13,060 bases of DNA from positions 1 through 13,060 of the forward strand of contig JAIRQG010000065.1 of the NCBI GenBank assembly GCA_031256615.1. Reading direction: 5' to 3'. Under the pieces are notes generated by a model, which made no database searches, was not told the origin of the DNA, and was given only the letters and a program-made list of their open reading frames with translations. This document shows positions 1-7,337 of this stretch, piece by piece. How positions within the stretch are numbered: position 1 is the stretch's first letter; every line of letters begins with the position of its first letter. Source of the DNA: Candidatus Methanoplasma sp. (GTDB taxonomy: Archaea > Thermoplasmatota > Thermoplasmata > Methanomassiliicoccales > Methanomethylophilaceae). Both the position numbers and the translations under genes were made by a program.

Positions 1-242
1 ACATTCATTCTTGTGGATGTTGATGAGAACGACGCCGATAAAGACGTCATGGCCGCGATACCGGGTATGACAAAAGCGATGTAAGGTATCTCGCTTTCCA
101 CCATCATTCCCACCCCCACACCGAATGCTATGAGATACAGCAAGGGACTCATTACACTTGAGATAAGGATGTTCTTGACATTGTGCTTCATGAAGATGAG
201 GTCGCCCCACATCACGTAGTAGACCTCTTTGAAGAATTCCAT
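1..242 (-). CDS. ABC-2 type transporter permease, N-terminal part (cut by window edge)
   Basis: Reading the minus strand from an ATG at 242 gives about 80 codons without a stop up to the window edge. The start lies two bases after the stop of the upstream ATPase gene, so the two are translationally linked. The N-terminal residues MEFFKEVYYVMWGDL are followed by a hydrophobic helix around SPLLYLIAFG and a segment containing FVIPGIAAM. This matches, position for position, the permease at 7330-8094 (WGDL, GPLLYLVAFG, FIIPGIISM), so the two are clear paralogues. ABC-2 permeases form the membrane channel of exporters of the DrrB type and sit in the cytoplasmic membrane. The substrate cannot be read from the sequence. 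The rest of the gene lies outside the window. Confidence 0.85.
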   Translation of the reverse strand, partial: MEFFKEVYYVMWGDLIFMKHNVKNILISSVMSPLLYLIAFGVGVGMMVESEIPYIAFVIPGIAAMTSLSASFSSTSTRMN

Positions 243-244
243 GA

Positions 245-1105
245 TCAGTTCCCCCCTACTTTTTTACCGGTGAGTTCAACAAAACAATCTTCCAGGCTGG
301 TATTCCTTATCAGCACCGTGTTCATGTCATCTATGGTGGCGGCGAAATCTTTCGCATCGTTCCTTGATGAAAAATACCTGTACTCTGTATGGCCGTCCGC
401 TCCGTAGTATTCGACCGCGGTCGATCCGACCCTATTGCAAAGTTCGGCAGGCGTTCCGTGGGCTATGAGCTTTCCGTCATCGATGATGCCAACCATGTTG
501 CAGAGGGCCTCCACCTCTTCTATGTAGTGAGAAGTCAGGAAGATGGTCGTTCCGCCCTCGTTAAGCTTTCTTATCAGATCCCAGAGCAATCTTCTCGCCT
601 TGATATCCAGCCCAGCCGTGGGCTCGTCAAGGAAAAGCACCTTTGGCTCGTGTATGAGAGAACATACTATCGCCGCTCTCTTTTTCCATCCCCCCGATAG
701 TGAATCTATCATTCGGTCCATATATTCACTCAGGCCCACATACTCTGCTATCTCGTCGATCCTCTTCTTCCTTTCATTTGCGGGTATCTTGTGCATCATC
801 GCATGATGCACCATATTCTCCCTGACGGTCAGATCTTTATCGAGACTGATCTGCTGCTGTATCACTCCCATGAGTTTTTTCGCTTCTTTGGGTTTCTTCA
901 TTACGTCGTGTCCGCCTACAGAGATCTTACCCTCTGAAAAATCTGTAAGCGTAGCGACCACGCGCACGGTTGTTGTCTTACCGGCACCGTTCGGTCCCAG
1001 AAACCCAAATATGTCGCCTTCATTCACTCGAAGGTCCAATCCGTCGATGGCTGGTTTATCGCCGTATTTTTTGACGACACCCTCTAAAACTATGATCTCT
1101 GGCAT
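245..1105 (-). CDS. ABC-2 type transporter ATP-binding protein (copy 1)
   Basis: A 286-residue DrrA/CcmA-type ABC ATPase that should energise the permease starting at 242. Visible motifs are Walker A GPNGAGKTT at residues 37-45, a Q-loop IQQQ near 82, signature LSGGW at 136-140 (W in place of the usual Q), Walker B VLFLDEP near 156-162 and the switch histidine in TSHY near 193. A longer reading frame starts at 1132, but the ATG at 1105 is preferred. It has a ribosome site GGAGAG at 1113-1118, it aligns without gaps with the paralogue at 6471, and the upstream ATG touches the operator and lies before the expected transcript start. The gene diverges from the binding protein at 1273, and each has its own 17-bp operator. 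The substrate is unknown; drug, lipid or metabolite export are all possible. Confidence 0.9.
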   Translation of the reverse strand: MPEIIVLEGVVKKYGDKPAIDGLDLRVNEGDIFGFLGPNGAGKTTTVRVVATLTDFSEGKISVGGHDVMKKPKEAKKLMGVIQQQISLDKDLTVRENMVHHAMMHKIPANERKKRIDEIAEYVGLSEYMDRMIDSLSGGWKKRAAIVCSLIHEPKVLFLDEPTAGLDIKARRLLWDLIRKLNEGGTTIFLTSHYIEEVEALCNMVGIIDDGKLIAHGTPAELCNRVGSTAVEYYGADGHTEYRYFSSRNDAKDFAATIDDMNTVLIRNTSLEDCFVELTGKKVGGN

Positions 1106-1133
1106 TTGCTGTCTCTCCAGATTATTAAACATC

Positions 1134-1150
1134 TTGGATTATACATCCAA
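1134..1150 (-). promoter_or_regulatory. 17-bp palindromic operator, site 1 (ABC-2 ATPase copy 1)
   Basis: The plus strand reads TTGGATTATACATCCAA, with perfect 6-bp half-sites TTGGAT and ATCCAA around five bases. For the minus-strand gene starting at 1105, a TATA-like stretch TTATATAC lies at about 1151-1158, directly upstream of the operator. The operator therefore falls between the TATA box and the expected transcript start (about 1129), a place where a bound protein would normally block transcription. Confidence 0.85.
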
Positions 1151-1211
1151 TGTATATAATCATCTCCACCGATGTGCGTAGATACTGTTTATGTCAAATC
1201 ATTTTAATGAG

Positions 1212-1228
1212 TTGGATTATACATCCAA
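1212..1228 (+). promoter_or_regulatory. 17-bp palindromic operator, site 2 (binding protein 1)
   Basis: TTGGATTATACATCCAA, identical to site 1. It is followed after four bases (ATGG) by the TATA box TTAAATA at 1233-1239. The predicted transcript start is about 1262 and the gene starts at 1273. The operator thus lies immediately upstream of the TATA box, over the BRE position. Sites 1 and 2 share the 167-base divergent intergenic region, with centres 78 bases apart. Confidence 0.85.
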
Positions 1229-1272
1229 ATGGTTAAATACATTTGAATTCCTTAATTTTTGAAGGTAACAAT

Positions 1273-2655
1273 ATGCTCGGAAAAATGCAAATAATCGCAA
1301 TTGCGGTCGTAGCAGTTGTCGTGGTTGCCTCAATAGGGATTGCATGGGCAGTTCTTGGAGGAGGCGATGGGCATGACAGGGTAAGCATAGATGCTCAATT
1401 GGAAGTTTTCGGCAATGCTAACGGAGACAATGTAATCGATCATGATGATCTGACGATCATATTGGACATCATCAAAGGCGAGAAATCTTTTGAGGACCAT
1501 CCTCTTGCTGACGCAAACTGCGATGGCATCATTGATCAGAGAGATTATGATCTTACGAACAGCATAATCAATGCTAATCCTGACCATAAAGTCAGAATAA
1601 ATATCATCAACTACTACATTTCGGATGCATATGTTGACAGTGTATTATACCCCATTACATCCGCTGCGGCAACAGCCTCATTGAACTCACTTCTGGCATT
1701 CAAATATCTTGGGATCACAAATGAGCTAAAGGGACTGACGTACTCATCGCTTGATAGTTCATTATTCTCAGAATACATTACCCTCATGAACGCATTTCCA
1801 ACTTTGGGAATAAACGTATATACAATGGATGTGGAACGCGTATCCACCTGCGTAACAGACTATGGCATCTCGGCCATAATCTCTGAAGATAATGTAGCAT
1901 ATCTCCCCAACGCCTCTCCTGCTTCAAATATCTTGAACGGAACGGGTGTGGATATTGTTAGAATAAAACCCGGAGTGGTCGATAGCGAAGAATACATGTC
2001 ATCGATACTTATTCTGGCATTTCTGTTTGATACCGACGGCAAAGGATATATGAAAAAGTGTTTGGAAGTGATAGAATGGTACGAAGACTTTTTTACGGAT
2101 CTGAACAACAAGCTTGGAGATGTAAAGAATAAGGTCTCTGCCGTCGCCTCTTCAATGACCACATACGTTTCACTATTAACCTCCAACAATACCGAGATCA
2201 TACAGGCAGCAGGTGCCGAATATCCTCTGGCTGACCTAAAAAGCGGATCTTCTACGTCTATAGCGTTCACACGCGGATCAGATACATGGCTATATAATTA
2301 CAAAATAGACCGCCTTATATTGTTAAGGGGTTCTTCTTCGGCGGCCACAGGGCCGTTCAGCTGGTACGGCGGTACGGCAATGACCACGGGATTCAACACC
2401 GTAAAAGGATATTTTGATAATTGGGAATCCACAGAATGTTACAAAAAAGGCAATGTCTACATCGTGTGCGGAGATATGCCTGTAATCCTGAGGGTAGCAT
2501 ACGTAGCGCAGATACTATATCCGAATATCTTCGGACAGGATTTCGCCTACAACTACAATGTGGATTTTGTGCAGAAATTCTTCGGCTGGGATGAGAATAT
2601 GATAAAAGACAAACCATTCTGTATTTCCATGAGCGATGTGGGAATAAAAGTTTAA
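1273..2655 (+). CDS. Membrane-anchored dockerin/BtuF-like ABC substrate-binding protein (copy 1)
   Basis: A 460-residue surface protein. Residues 1-30 form one hydrophobic helix (IAIAVVAVVVVASIGIAW), acting as an uncleaved anchor or signal. Residues about 40-105 hold two EF-hand-like calcium loops (NANGDNVIDHDD and DANCDGIIDQRD) in a dockerin type I arrangement. The rest resembles a helical-backbone (TroA/BtuF class) binding protein, with the family-like phrase LLAFKYLGITNELKGL. Such proteins capture chelates or corrinoids outside the cell for FecCD permeases. The frame is open from a TTG at 1243, but the ATG at 1273 has a GAAGGT site at 1261-1266 and matches the N-terminus of the paralogue at 2888. 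The gene has its own operator and terminator, so it is probably expressed separately from the permeases while possibly sharing them. The ligand is inferred as corrinoid from context only; iron chelates are the alternative. Confidence 0.85.
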   Translation: MLGKMQIIAIAVVAVVVVASIGIAWAVLGGGDGHDRVSIDAQLEVFGNANGDNVIDHDDLTIILDIIKGEKSFEDHPLADANCDGIIDQRDYDLTNSIINANPDHKVRINIINYYISDAYVDSVLYPITSAAATASLNSLLAFKYLGITNELKGLTYSSLDSSLFSEYITLMNAFPTLGINVYTMDVERVSTCVTDYGISAIISEDNVAYLPNASPASNILNGTGVDIVRIKPGVVDSEEYMSSILILAFLFDTDGKGYMKKCLEVIEWYEDFFTDLNNKLGDVKNKVSAVASSMTTYVSLLTSNNTEIIQAAGAEYPLADLKSGSSTSIAFTRGSDTWLYNYKIDRLILLRGSSSAATGPFSWYGGTAMTTGFNTVKGYFDNWESTECYKKGNVYIVCGDMPVILRVAYVAQILYPNIFGQDFAYNYNVDFVQKFFGWDENMIKDKPFCISMSDVGIKV

Positions 2656-2661
2656 AATAAA

Positions 2662-2700
2662 ACCGGGACTCCCCGGTCTTTTTTCTTATTATTTATTTTT
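2662..2700 (+). terminator. Intrinsic-type terminator after binding protein 1
   Basis: Stem ACCGGG at 2662-2667 pairs with CCCGGT at 2672-2677 around the loop ACTC. A T-rich tract follows from 2679. It begins seven bases after the stop codon of the upstream gene. T-rich tracts are the known archaeal termination signal, and the hairpin is an addition. Confidence 0.65.
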
Positions 2701-2778
2701 CTTTATTTTCCTTTATTGAATTTTCCGTAATGCCCCAAATGTATCGTTTTTCATATCGTTTTTTTTACGCTGGCTGTG

Positions 2779-2798
2779 TTCATATTCCTGCATATGAA
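2779..2798. repeat. Perfect 7-bp inverted repeat upstream of operator 3
   Basis: TTCATAT at 2779-2785 and ATATGAA at 2792-2798 flank six bases. It lies 20 bases upstream of the 17-bp operator at 2818 in an AT-rich gap of 232 bases. It could be a second protein site or a chance palindrome. The half-sites differ from the recurrent operator. Confidence 0.35.
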
Positions 2799-2817
2799 TG
2801 AGTTACTATTTTTTAAG

Positions 2818-2834
2818 TTGGATAATACATCCAA
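2818..2834 (+). promoter_or_regulatory. 17-bp palindromic operator, site 3 (importer operon)
   Basis: TTGGATAATACATCCAA, with perfect half-sites and a slightly different centre. Four bases later comes the TATA box TTAAATA at 2839-2845, the same spacing as at site 2. The predicted transcript start is about 2868, and the gene start at 2888 follows an AAGGTGA ribosome site at 2876-2882. Confidence 0.85.
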
Positions 2835-2887
2835 ATAATTAAATATGTTCTATATCATCAAACTTTTTGAAAGTAAAGGTGACAGTT

Positions 2888-4240
2888 ATGCTTAACACCA
2901 AAACAATAGTTATCTTAGTTGTAGCCGTTGTTGTTGTCTCCTCTATTGGTGTTGCGTGGTTTGTCTTTGGCGATGAAGGACGCGACAGAATCGAGATAGA
3001 CGCACAATTGGAAGTTTTCGGCAACGCGAACGGAGACAATACGATAGATCAGGCAGACCTCGATCTCATACAAGACATAATCAAAGGAGAGAAGTCCTTT
3101 GAAAACTATCCTCTTGCAGATGCGGACTGCAACGGAGTTGTTAACCAACTTGATTACAACCTCACTAACAGCATAATCAACGCTAGTTCCAATAATAGGG
3201 TAAGGATCAACATCCTCAATCACTATGACGGAGGAACGCTCGTTGAAACCGTTATGTATCCTGTAACATCCGCCGTGGCGACGGGTGCAGCAAACACTAT
3301 CCTCATCTTCAAGTACCTCGGGATTGTCAACGAAATAAAGGGTTTATCTTGGGCGGGAGCACCTGACGCCTTTTTGTTCTCGGAATACCAGCACCTCGTT
3401 ACCGAATCAAAAAGACTTGAGACATCCGCCACAAGGATGAGCGTAGAAAAAGTATCGGAACTTGTGACGAGTGATAAAGTTTCTGCAATAGTGACAGCAG
3501 ACAACAGAACATATGTCACAAATGCTGGAACGTTCAAGCAGATGGGCGTTGATACAATAAGAGTAACACCAGCAGCGGTCGACAGCAGCGACTATATGTC
3601 CACAGTCCTTATGATCGCCTTCCTGTTCGATACCGACGGTAAGGGATACATGCAAAAGTGTTCTGAGCTTATCAGCTGGTATGAGGGCTTTTTCACAGAC
3701 CTTAATAGCAAACTTGACGGTGTGAAGAAAAAGGCCTCTGCCGTAACATCCTCATCAAACACAGCAGTTTCATCAAACACCTCTGATTACACCGATGTCT
3801 TAGTGGCAGCGGGCGCAGTGTTCCCGATAACCGGCATAGATTGGGCGGGGTCTGCGTCAAAGAGCTATGATTACAAAGAGGACACGTGGCTTAACGTCTT
3901 TAAAATAGACTATCTCATTCCGATAAGGACCTCTGTGGAAGGGGCGTTCAGCTGGTACGAAGGTACGGCGATAACCAAAGGAAGCTCTACTCTGAAGAAT
4001 TACATGAGTTTCTTCCAAACCCTAGAATGCTATCAAAAAGGTAATGTCTACGTCGTGTGCGGAGATATGCCTGTTGTTCTCAGGATAGCATACATAGCGC
4101 AGATATTATATCCAAATATCTTCGGCCAAGATTTTGCCTATAACTATAATCTGGAGTTTGTGCAGAAATTCTTCGGCTGGGATGAAAGCATGGTAAAGAA
4201 TAAACCATTCTACGTCTCCATGAGCGATGTGGGGCTTTAA
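2888..4240 (+). CDS. Membrane-anchored dockerin/BtuF-like ABC substrate-binding protein (copy 2)
   Basis: A 450-residue paralogue of the protein at 1273, with the same order of parts: N-terminal hydrophobic anchor (residues about 6-28, VILVVAVVVVSSIGVAW), two EF-hand/dockerin loops (NANGDNTIDQAD, DADCNGVVNQLD) and a TroA/BtuF-like binding region. In the second loop an N stands where copy 1 has D (NQLD versus DQRD), so calcium binding there may be weaker. The C-terminal stretch with NIFGQDFAYNYN and FVQKFFGWDE is nearly identical in both copies, while the middle differs more, which suggests tandem duplication followed by ligand-side divergence. The ATG at 2888 is chosen over the TTG at 2867 because AAGGTGA lies just upstream. 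This gene leads the importer operon, with permease genes starting 51 bases downstream. Corrinoid as ligand is an inference. Confidence 0.87.
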   Translation: MLNTKTIVILVVAVVVVSSIGVAWFVFGDEGRDRIEIDAQLEVFGNANGDNTIDQADLDLIQDIIKGEKSFENYPLADADCNGVVNQLDYNLTNSIINASSNNRVRINILNHYDGGTLVETVMYPVTSAVATGAANTILIFKYLGIVNEIKGLSWAGAPDAFLFSEYQHLVTESKRLETSATRMSVEKVSELVTSDKVSAIVTADNRTYVTNAGTFKQMGVDTIRVTPAAVDSSDYMSTVLMIAFLFDTDGKGYMQKCSELISWYEGFFTDLNSKLDGVKKKASAVTSSSNTAVSSNTSDYTDVLVAAGAVFPITGIDWAGSASKSYDYKEDTWLNVFKIDYLIPIRTSVEGAFSWYEGTAITKGSSTLKNYMSFFQTLECYQKGNVYVVCGDMPVVLRIAYIAQILYPNIFGQDFAYNYNLEFVQKFFGWDESMVKNKPFYVSMSDVGL

Positions 4241-4248
4241 ACACAATG

Positions 4249-4275
4249 CCGGGGCAACCCGGTCCTCTTTCTTTA
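4249..4275 (+). terminator. Stem-loop with GCAA tetraloop between binding protein 2 and permease 1
   Basis: CCGGG at 4249-4253 pairs with CCCGG at 4258-4262 around GCAA, a GNRA-type loop, followed by a CT-rich tract. It may be a partial terminator or a stabilising 3' end that keeps binding-protein mRNA in excess over permease mRNA. It resembles the hairpin at 2662, so it may have been copied in the gene duplication. Confidence 0.45.
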
Positions 4276-4291
4276 TCATGACGGTGTTTGA

Positions 4292-5377
4292 ATGGATGTT
4301 GATGAGGCGTCAAACAACAATCTTAAGGTTGGCTACAAAAAATATACAAGACGGAAGATAATTTTCATATTTTTGTGTGTAGTGGCCGCAATATCCTCCA
4401 TTGGGCTCTCGGTGTCCATAGGCGGCAGGAACATAGAATTCGTTCAAGTATATGTGACGATATTCGATCACATTTTCGGAAAGTCATTTGTGCCCGGAAC
4501 ATCCGAATGGATGGATGATTTCATCATATGGAATGTCCGGATCCCCCGGGCTGTGTTCGCTGCGGTCGCAGGGGCAGGATTGGCCGTTGCGGGAGCCGTT
4601 ATGCAAAGTGTGATGAAAAATCCACTTGCCGATCCTTACACTACGGGGATATCATCTGGGGCGTGTTTCGGTGTGGCTGTGGCCATGGTCCTTGGCCTTA
4701 CTGCATTCGGCGGTGCCGGGCAATACGGAGTCGTACTCAATGCATTTATTTTTGCAATGGTTCCGATGGCACTGATCGTGGTATTGGCTCCTCTGAGTAA
4801 CAAATCTCCAGCCACTTTGATACTGGCGGGAGTCGCTTTATCATACCTTTTCAATGCATTGAACACACTTTTGCTTATTACAACAGACGCAGAGAAATTA
4901 GCTACGGTATACAGATGGCAAATAGGATCATTCACTGACATAACGTGGGACAGCGTTCCGCTGATGTTTATCATCACCGTGGCGGGCCTGACAGTTATTT
5001 TTCTTCTATCAAGACAGCTGAATCTTATGGCATTGGGAGACCAGCACGCAAAAAGCATGGGGCTGGATGCAAACTCGCTAAGGGTGGTTTGTCTCATCAT
5101 AATGTCTCTTATGGTTGCTTCAGTCATCGCATATGCGGGAATAATCGGATTTGTCGGACTTGTGTCGCCGCATATAGTCCGGATGATAATAGATGCGGAT
5201 AATAAATTCGTGATACCTGCATCGGCCGCTTTCGGGGCTGCGTTCCTCATGATCGCCGATCTGATATCCAGAATGCTATCCGATGTAGGTGCAGTGCCTG
5301 TGGGAGTGGTGATATCCTTTATTGGTGCGCCGATATTTTTGTACCTGATCATTACCCAAAGAAGGAGCATGTGGTAA
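4292..5377 (+). CDS. FecCD/BtuC-family ABC importer permease 1
   Basis: A 361-residue polytopic membrane protein of the FecCD (BtuC, FhuB, HmuU) family, which moves vitamin B12, heme or siderophores across the membrane when paired with a binding protein and an ATPase. Hallmarks are IPRAVFAAVAGAGLAVAGAV from residue 84, MQSVMKNPLADPYTTGISSG next (about 104-123) and GFVGLVSPHIVRM near 286-298, which faces the ATPase in BtuC structures. A GGTG ribosome site lies five bases before the ATG. The stop is followed by one base and then the ATG of permease 2, so the two are co-translated and probably form a heterodimeric channel. The length is usual for the family. The ligand is not visible in the sequence; corrinoid is favoured because of the shared operator with cbiF. 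Confidence 0.9.
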   Translation: MDVDEASNNNLKVGYKKYTRRKIIFIFLCVVAAISSIGLSVSIGGRNIEFVQVYVTIFDHIFGKSFVPGTSEWMDDFIIWNVRIPRAVFAAVAGAGLAVAGAVMQSVMKNPLADPYTTGISSGACFGVAVAMVLGLTAFGGAGQYGVVLNAFIFAMVPMALIVVLAPLSNKSPATLILAGVALSYLFNALNTLLLITTDAEKLATVYRWQIGSFTDITWDSVPLMFIITVAGLTVIFLLSRQLNLMALGDQHAKSMGLDANSLRVVCLIIMSLMVASVIAYAGIIGFVGLVSPHIVRMIIDADNKFVIPASAAFGAAFLMIADLISRMLSDVGAVPVGVVISFIGAPIFLYLIITQRRSMW

Positions 5378-5378
5378 T

Positions 5379-6452
5379 ATGTCAGAAGAAAACAGGTCTT
5401 TGAAAGCTGCCTACAGAAAACACTTGAAAAGAAGCATTCTGATAACAGCCACGATCATTGTTCTGACCGTTGTAACAGTAATAATTTCAATTTCTATATC
5501 TCAGTATCCTCTTGGATTCATTGAAGCGTTTCACATCCTGAACAATCATTTGAATGGAGAGGTGGGTACCCAATATGCAGATTGGTTGAAGGATCAAATT
5601 GTATGGGACATGAATCTCCCGAAGGCGATAGGGGGCGTGGCGGTCGGGGCTACTCTGGGAGTGGGAGGAGCGATAATGCAAAGTATAATCAAAAATCCTC
5701 TCGCGGACCCATATACTACGGGTATATCTTCCGGCGCCATGTTCGGCGTCACCGTATGTCTCGTATTGGGGATAAGTTTTGTTCCGTTCGCAGGAGGAGA
5801 TCTGGCACAAATAATAAACGCATTCGTTTTCTCTCTTATACCGGCAGCGGTCATCATATTTGTCTCTACATTCAAAAAGATGAGTCCTACAATGATGGTG
5901 CTTATCGGGATCGGCGTGATGTATGTATTCACCGCATCCACAACTCTATTAAAATTCACCGCCTCGGATGAAACCATAGATGAGATATACAGATGGGGCG
6001 TAGGGTCCATCGGAAAAATAACTTGGGAGAATTTACCGCTCCTTCTTGGAGCTATGATCTTCATTATCACAGTGAGCATGTTCTTGTCAAAGAGCATCAA
6101 TATACTCTCATCAAAAGACGAATCCGCACTGAGTCTTGGCGTGAATCCGTCAAGGATGAGGCTCATATGCCTGATAGTGGTTTCCGTTTCCACTGCAGTG
6201 GCTGTATGCTTCACAGGCACGATCGGTTTTGTCGGGCTTGTATCGCCGCATATAGCAAGAATGACCGTCGGATCCAACGTTAGATATCTTATACCATGTT
6301 CTGCCGCAGTGGGAGGGTTCATGCTGATAGCGGCAGACTGCATCGCAAGGAATGCGGGAACAACAGGCCTGCCCGTTGGTGTGATAACTGCTTTAATAGG
6401 TAGTCCATTATTCCTTTACTTCTTAATAAGACAGAAGAAAAGTGCATGGTAA
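5379..6452 (+). CDS. FecCD/BtuC-family ABC importer permease 2
   Basis: A 357-residue paralogue of the preceding gene with the same hallmarks: LPKAIGGVAVGATLGVGGAI, then MQSIIKNPLADPYTTGISSG around residues 105-125, and GFVGLVSPHIARM near the last third. About ten membrane helices are expected. Both permeases share an extracytoplasmic stretch of about 35 residues between the first helix and the conserved LPK/IPR segment (QYADWLKDQIVWDMNLPK here, EWMDDFIIWNVRIPR in permease 1). Two different permease chains suggest a heterodimer, unlike the BtuC homodimer. The stop is 18 bases before the ABC-2 ATPase gene, so the transcript probably continues into it. No BtuD/FecE-type ATPase follows. Confidence 0.9.
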   Translation: MSEENRSLKAAYRKHLKRSILITATIIVLTVVTVIISISISQYPLGFIEAFHILNNHLNGEVGTQYADWLKDQIVWDMNLPKAIGGVAVGATLGVGGAIMQSIIKNPLADPYTTGISSGAMFGVTVCLVLGISFVPFAGGDLAQIINAFVFSLIPAAVIIFVSTFKKMSPTMMVLIGIGVMYVFTASTTLLKFTASDETIDEIYRWGVGSIGKITWENLPLLLGAMIFIITVSMFLSKSINILSSKDESALSLGVNPSRMRLICLIVVSVSTAVAVCFTGTIGFVGLVSPHIARMTVGSNVRYLIPCSAAVGGFMLIAADCIARNAGTTGLPVGVITALIGSPLFLYFLIRQKKSAW

Positions 6453-6470
6453 GCGCATCAGGGTATCGGT

Positions 6471-7337
6471 ATGGGCATAATCATAAAGGCAGAAGGTCTG
6501 AAAAAGTCCTTTGACGGTTTCGAGGCTGTAAAAGGCATAGACATAGAGGTCGAAGAAGGAGAGGTCTTCGGCTTCCTTGGTCCGAACGGTGCCGGCAAAA
6601 CAACAAGCATAAGGATGCTCACCACAATGCTCAGGCCCACATCCGGGAGCATCACCATAAACGGATTCGGTCTAGATAAGGACCTGACTGAAGCCAAAGC
6701 TTCCATCGGAGTGTGCCAGCAGCACATAAGTCTGGACAAGGACATAACGGTGAGACAGAACATCAAGCATCATGCGATCCTGCATAAGATGCCCTCCAAG
6801 GAGATCAATCCGAGGATAGAAGAGCTGTCGGAGCTAATGGAGTTAGGACCTCACATGGATAAGGAGGTCGCTGAACTTTCCGGAGGATGGAAGAGGAAGG
6901 CTTCGATAGTCTGTTCAATAATCCACAGACCAAAGATACTGTTCCTCGATGAGCCAACCGCAGGTCTGGACACAAAATCGAGGCACATGTTATGGGACCT
7001 GATAAGACAACTGAACCATTTAGGCACCACAATATTCCTTACGACCCATTACATAGAAGAAGCAGAGGACCTCTGCGATAGAGTCGCCATACTTAATCAG
7101 GGTAAGGTGGTGGCTCTGGGCTCGCCGCGGGAGCTGTGCGATTCCGTTGGCCGCATAACCGTAGAATATTCCGATGAAAAAGGAAAAAAGACCATGCTGC
7201 AGTTCCCGGACAGGGAGTCCGGAAAGGAATTCATGGCAACCCTGAAGGATAACGCGACAATGTCTTTGAGAAAGACCACGCTTGAGGATGTGTTCCTCAT
7301 TATGACGGGCGAGGAATATTTCAAAGGAGGTGTCTGA
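6471..7337 (+). CDS. ABC-2 type transporter ATP-binding protein (copy 2)
   Basis: A 288-residue DrrA/CcmA-type ATPase aligned without gaps to the one at 245-1105. Motifs are Walker A GPNGAGKTT at 37-45, Q-loop VCQQ at 81-84, signature LSGGW at 136-140 (again W for Q), Walker B ILFLDEP at 156-162 and switch histidine H193. It is of the exporter class, not the BtuD/FecE importer class, yet it follows the two importer permeases by only 18 bases. Its natural partner is the ABC-2 permease that overlaps its 3' end by eight bases. The ribosome site is weak. Whether it also serves the FecCD permeases is unknown; the family relation argues against it. Confidence 0.92.
   Translation: MGIIIKAEGLKKSFDGFEAVKGIDIEVEEGEVFGFLGPNGAGKTTSIRMLTTMLRPTSGSITINGFGLDKDLTEAKASIGVCQQHISLDKDITVRQNIKHHAILHKMPSKEINPRIEELSELMELGPHMDKEVAELSGGWKRKASIVCSIIHRPKILFLDEPTAGLDTKSRHMLWDLIRQLNHLGTTIFLTTHYIEEAEDLCDRVAILNQGKVVALGSPRELCDSVGRITVEYSDEKGKKTMLQFPDRESGKEFMATLKDNATMSLRKTTLEDVFLIMTGEEYFKGGV

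Noticed and set aside
1106..1132. Longer start of the ABC-2 ATPase at 1132
   Set aside because: It touches the operator, lies before the expected transcript start and has no ribosome site. The ATG at 1105 has GGAGAG upstream and aligns with the paralogue.
1243..1272. TTG start for binding protein 1 (and the TTG at 2867 for copy 2)
   Set aside because: ATG starts at 1273 and 2888 have ribosome sites and give matching N-termini with the hydrophobic helix close to the start.
4636..6343. Long minus-strand open frames opposite the two permeases
   Set aside because: They mirror the hydrophobic codon pattern of the FecCD genes, and their products show no family features.
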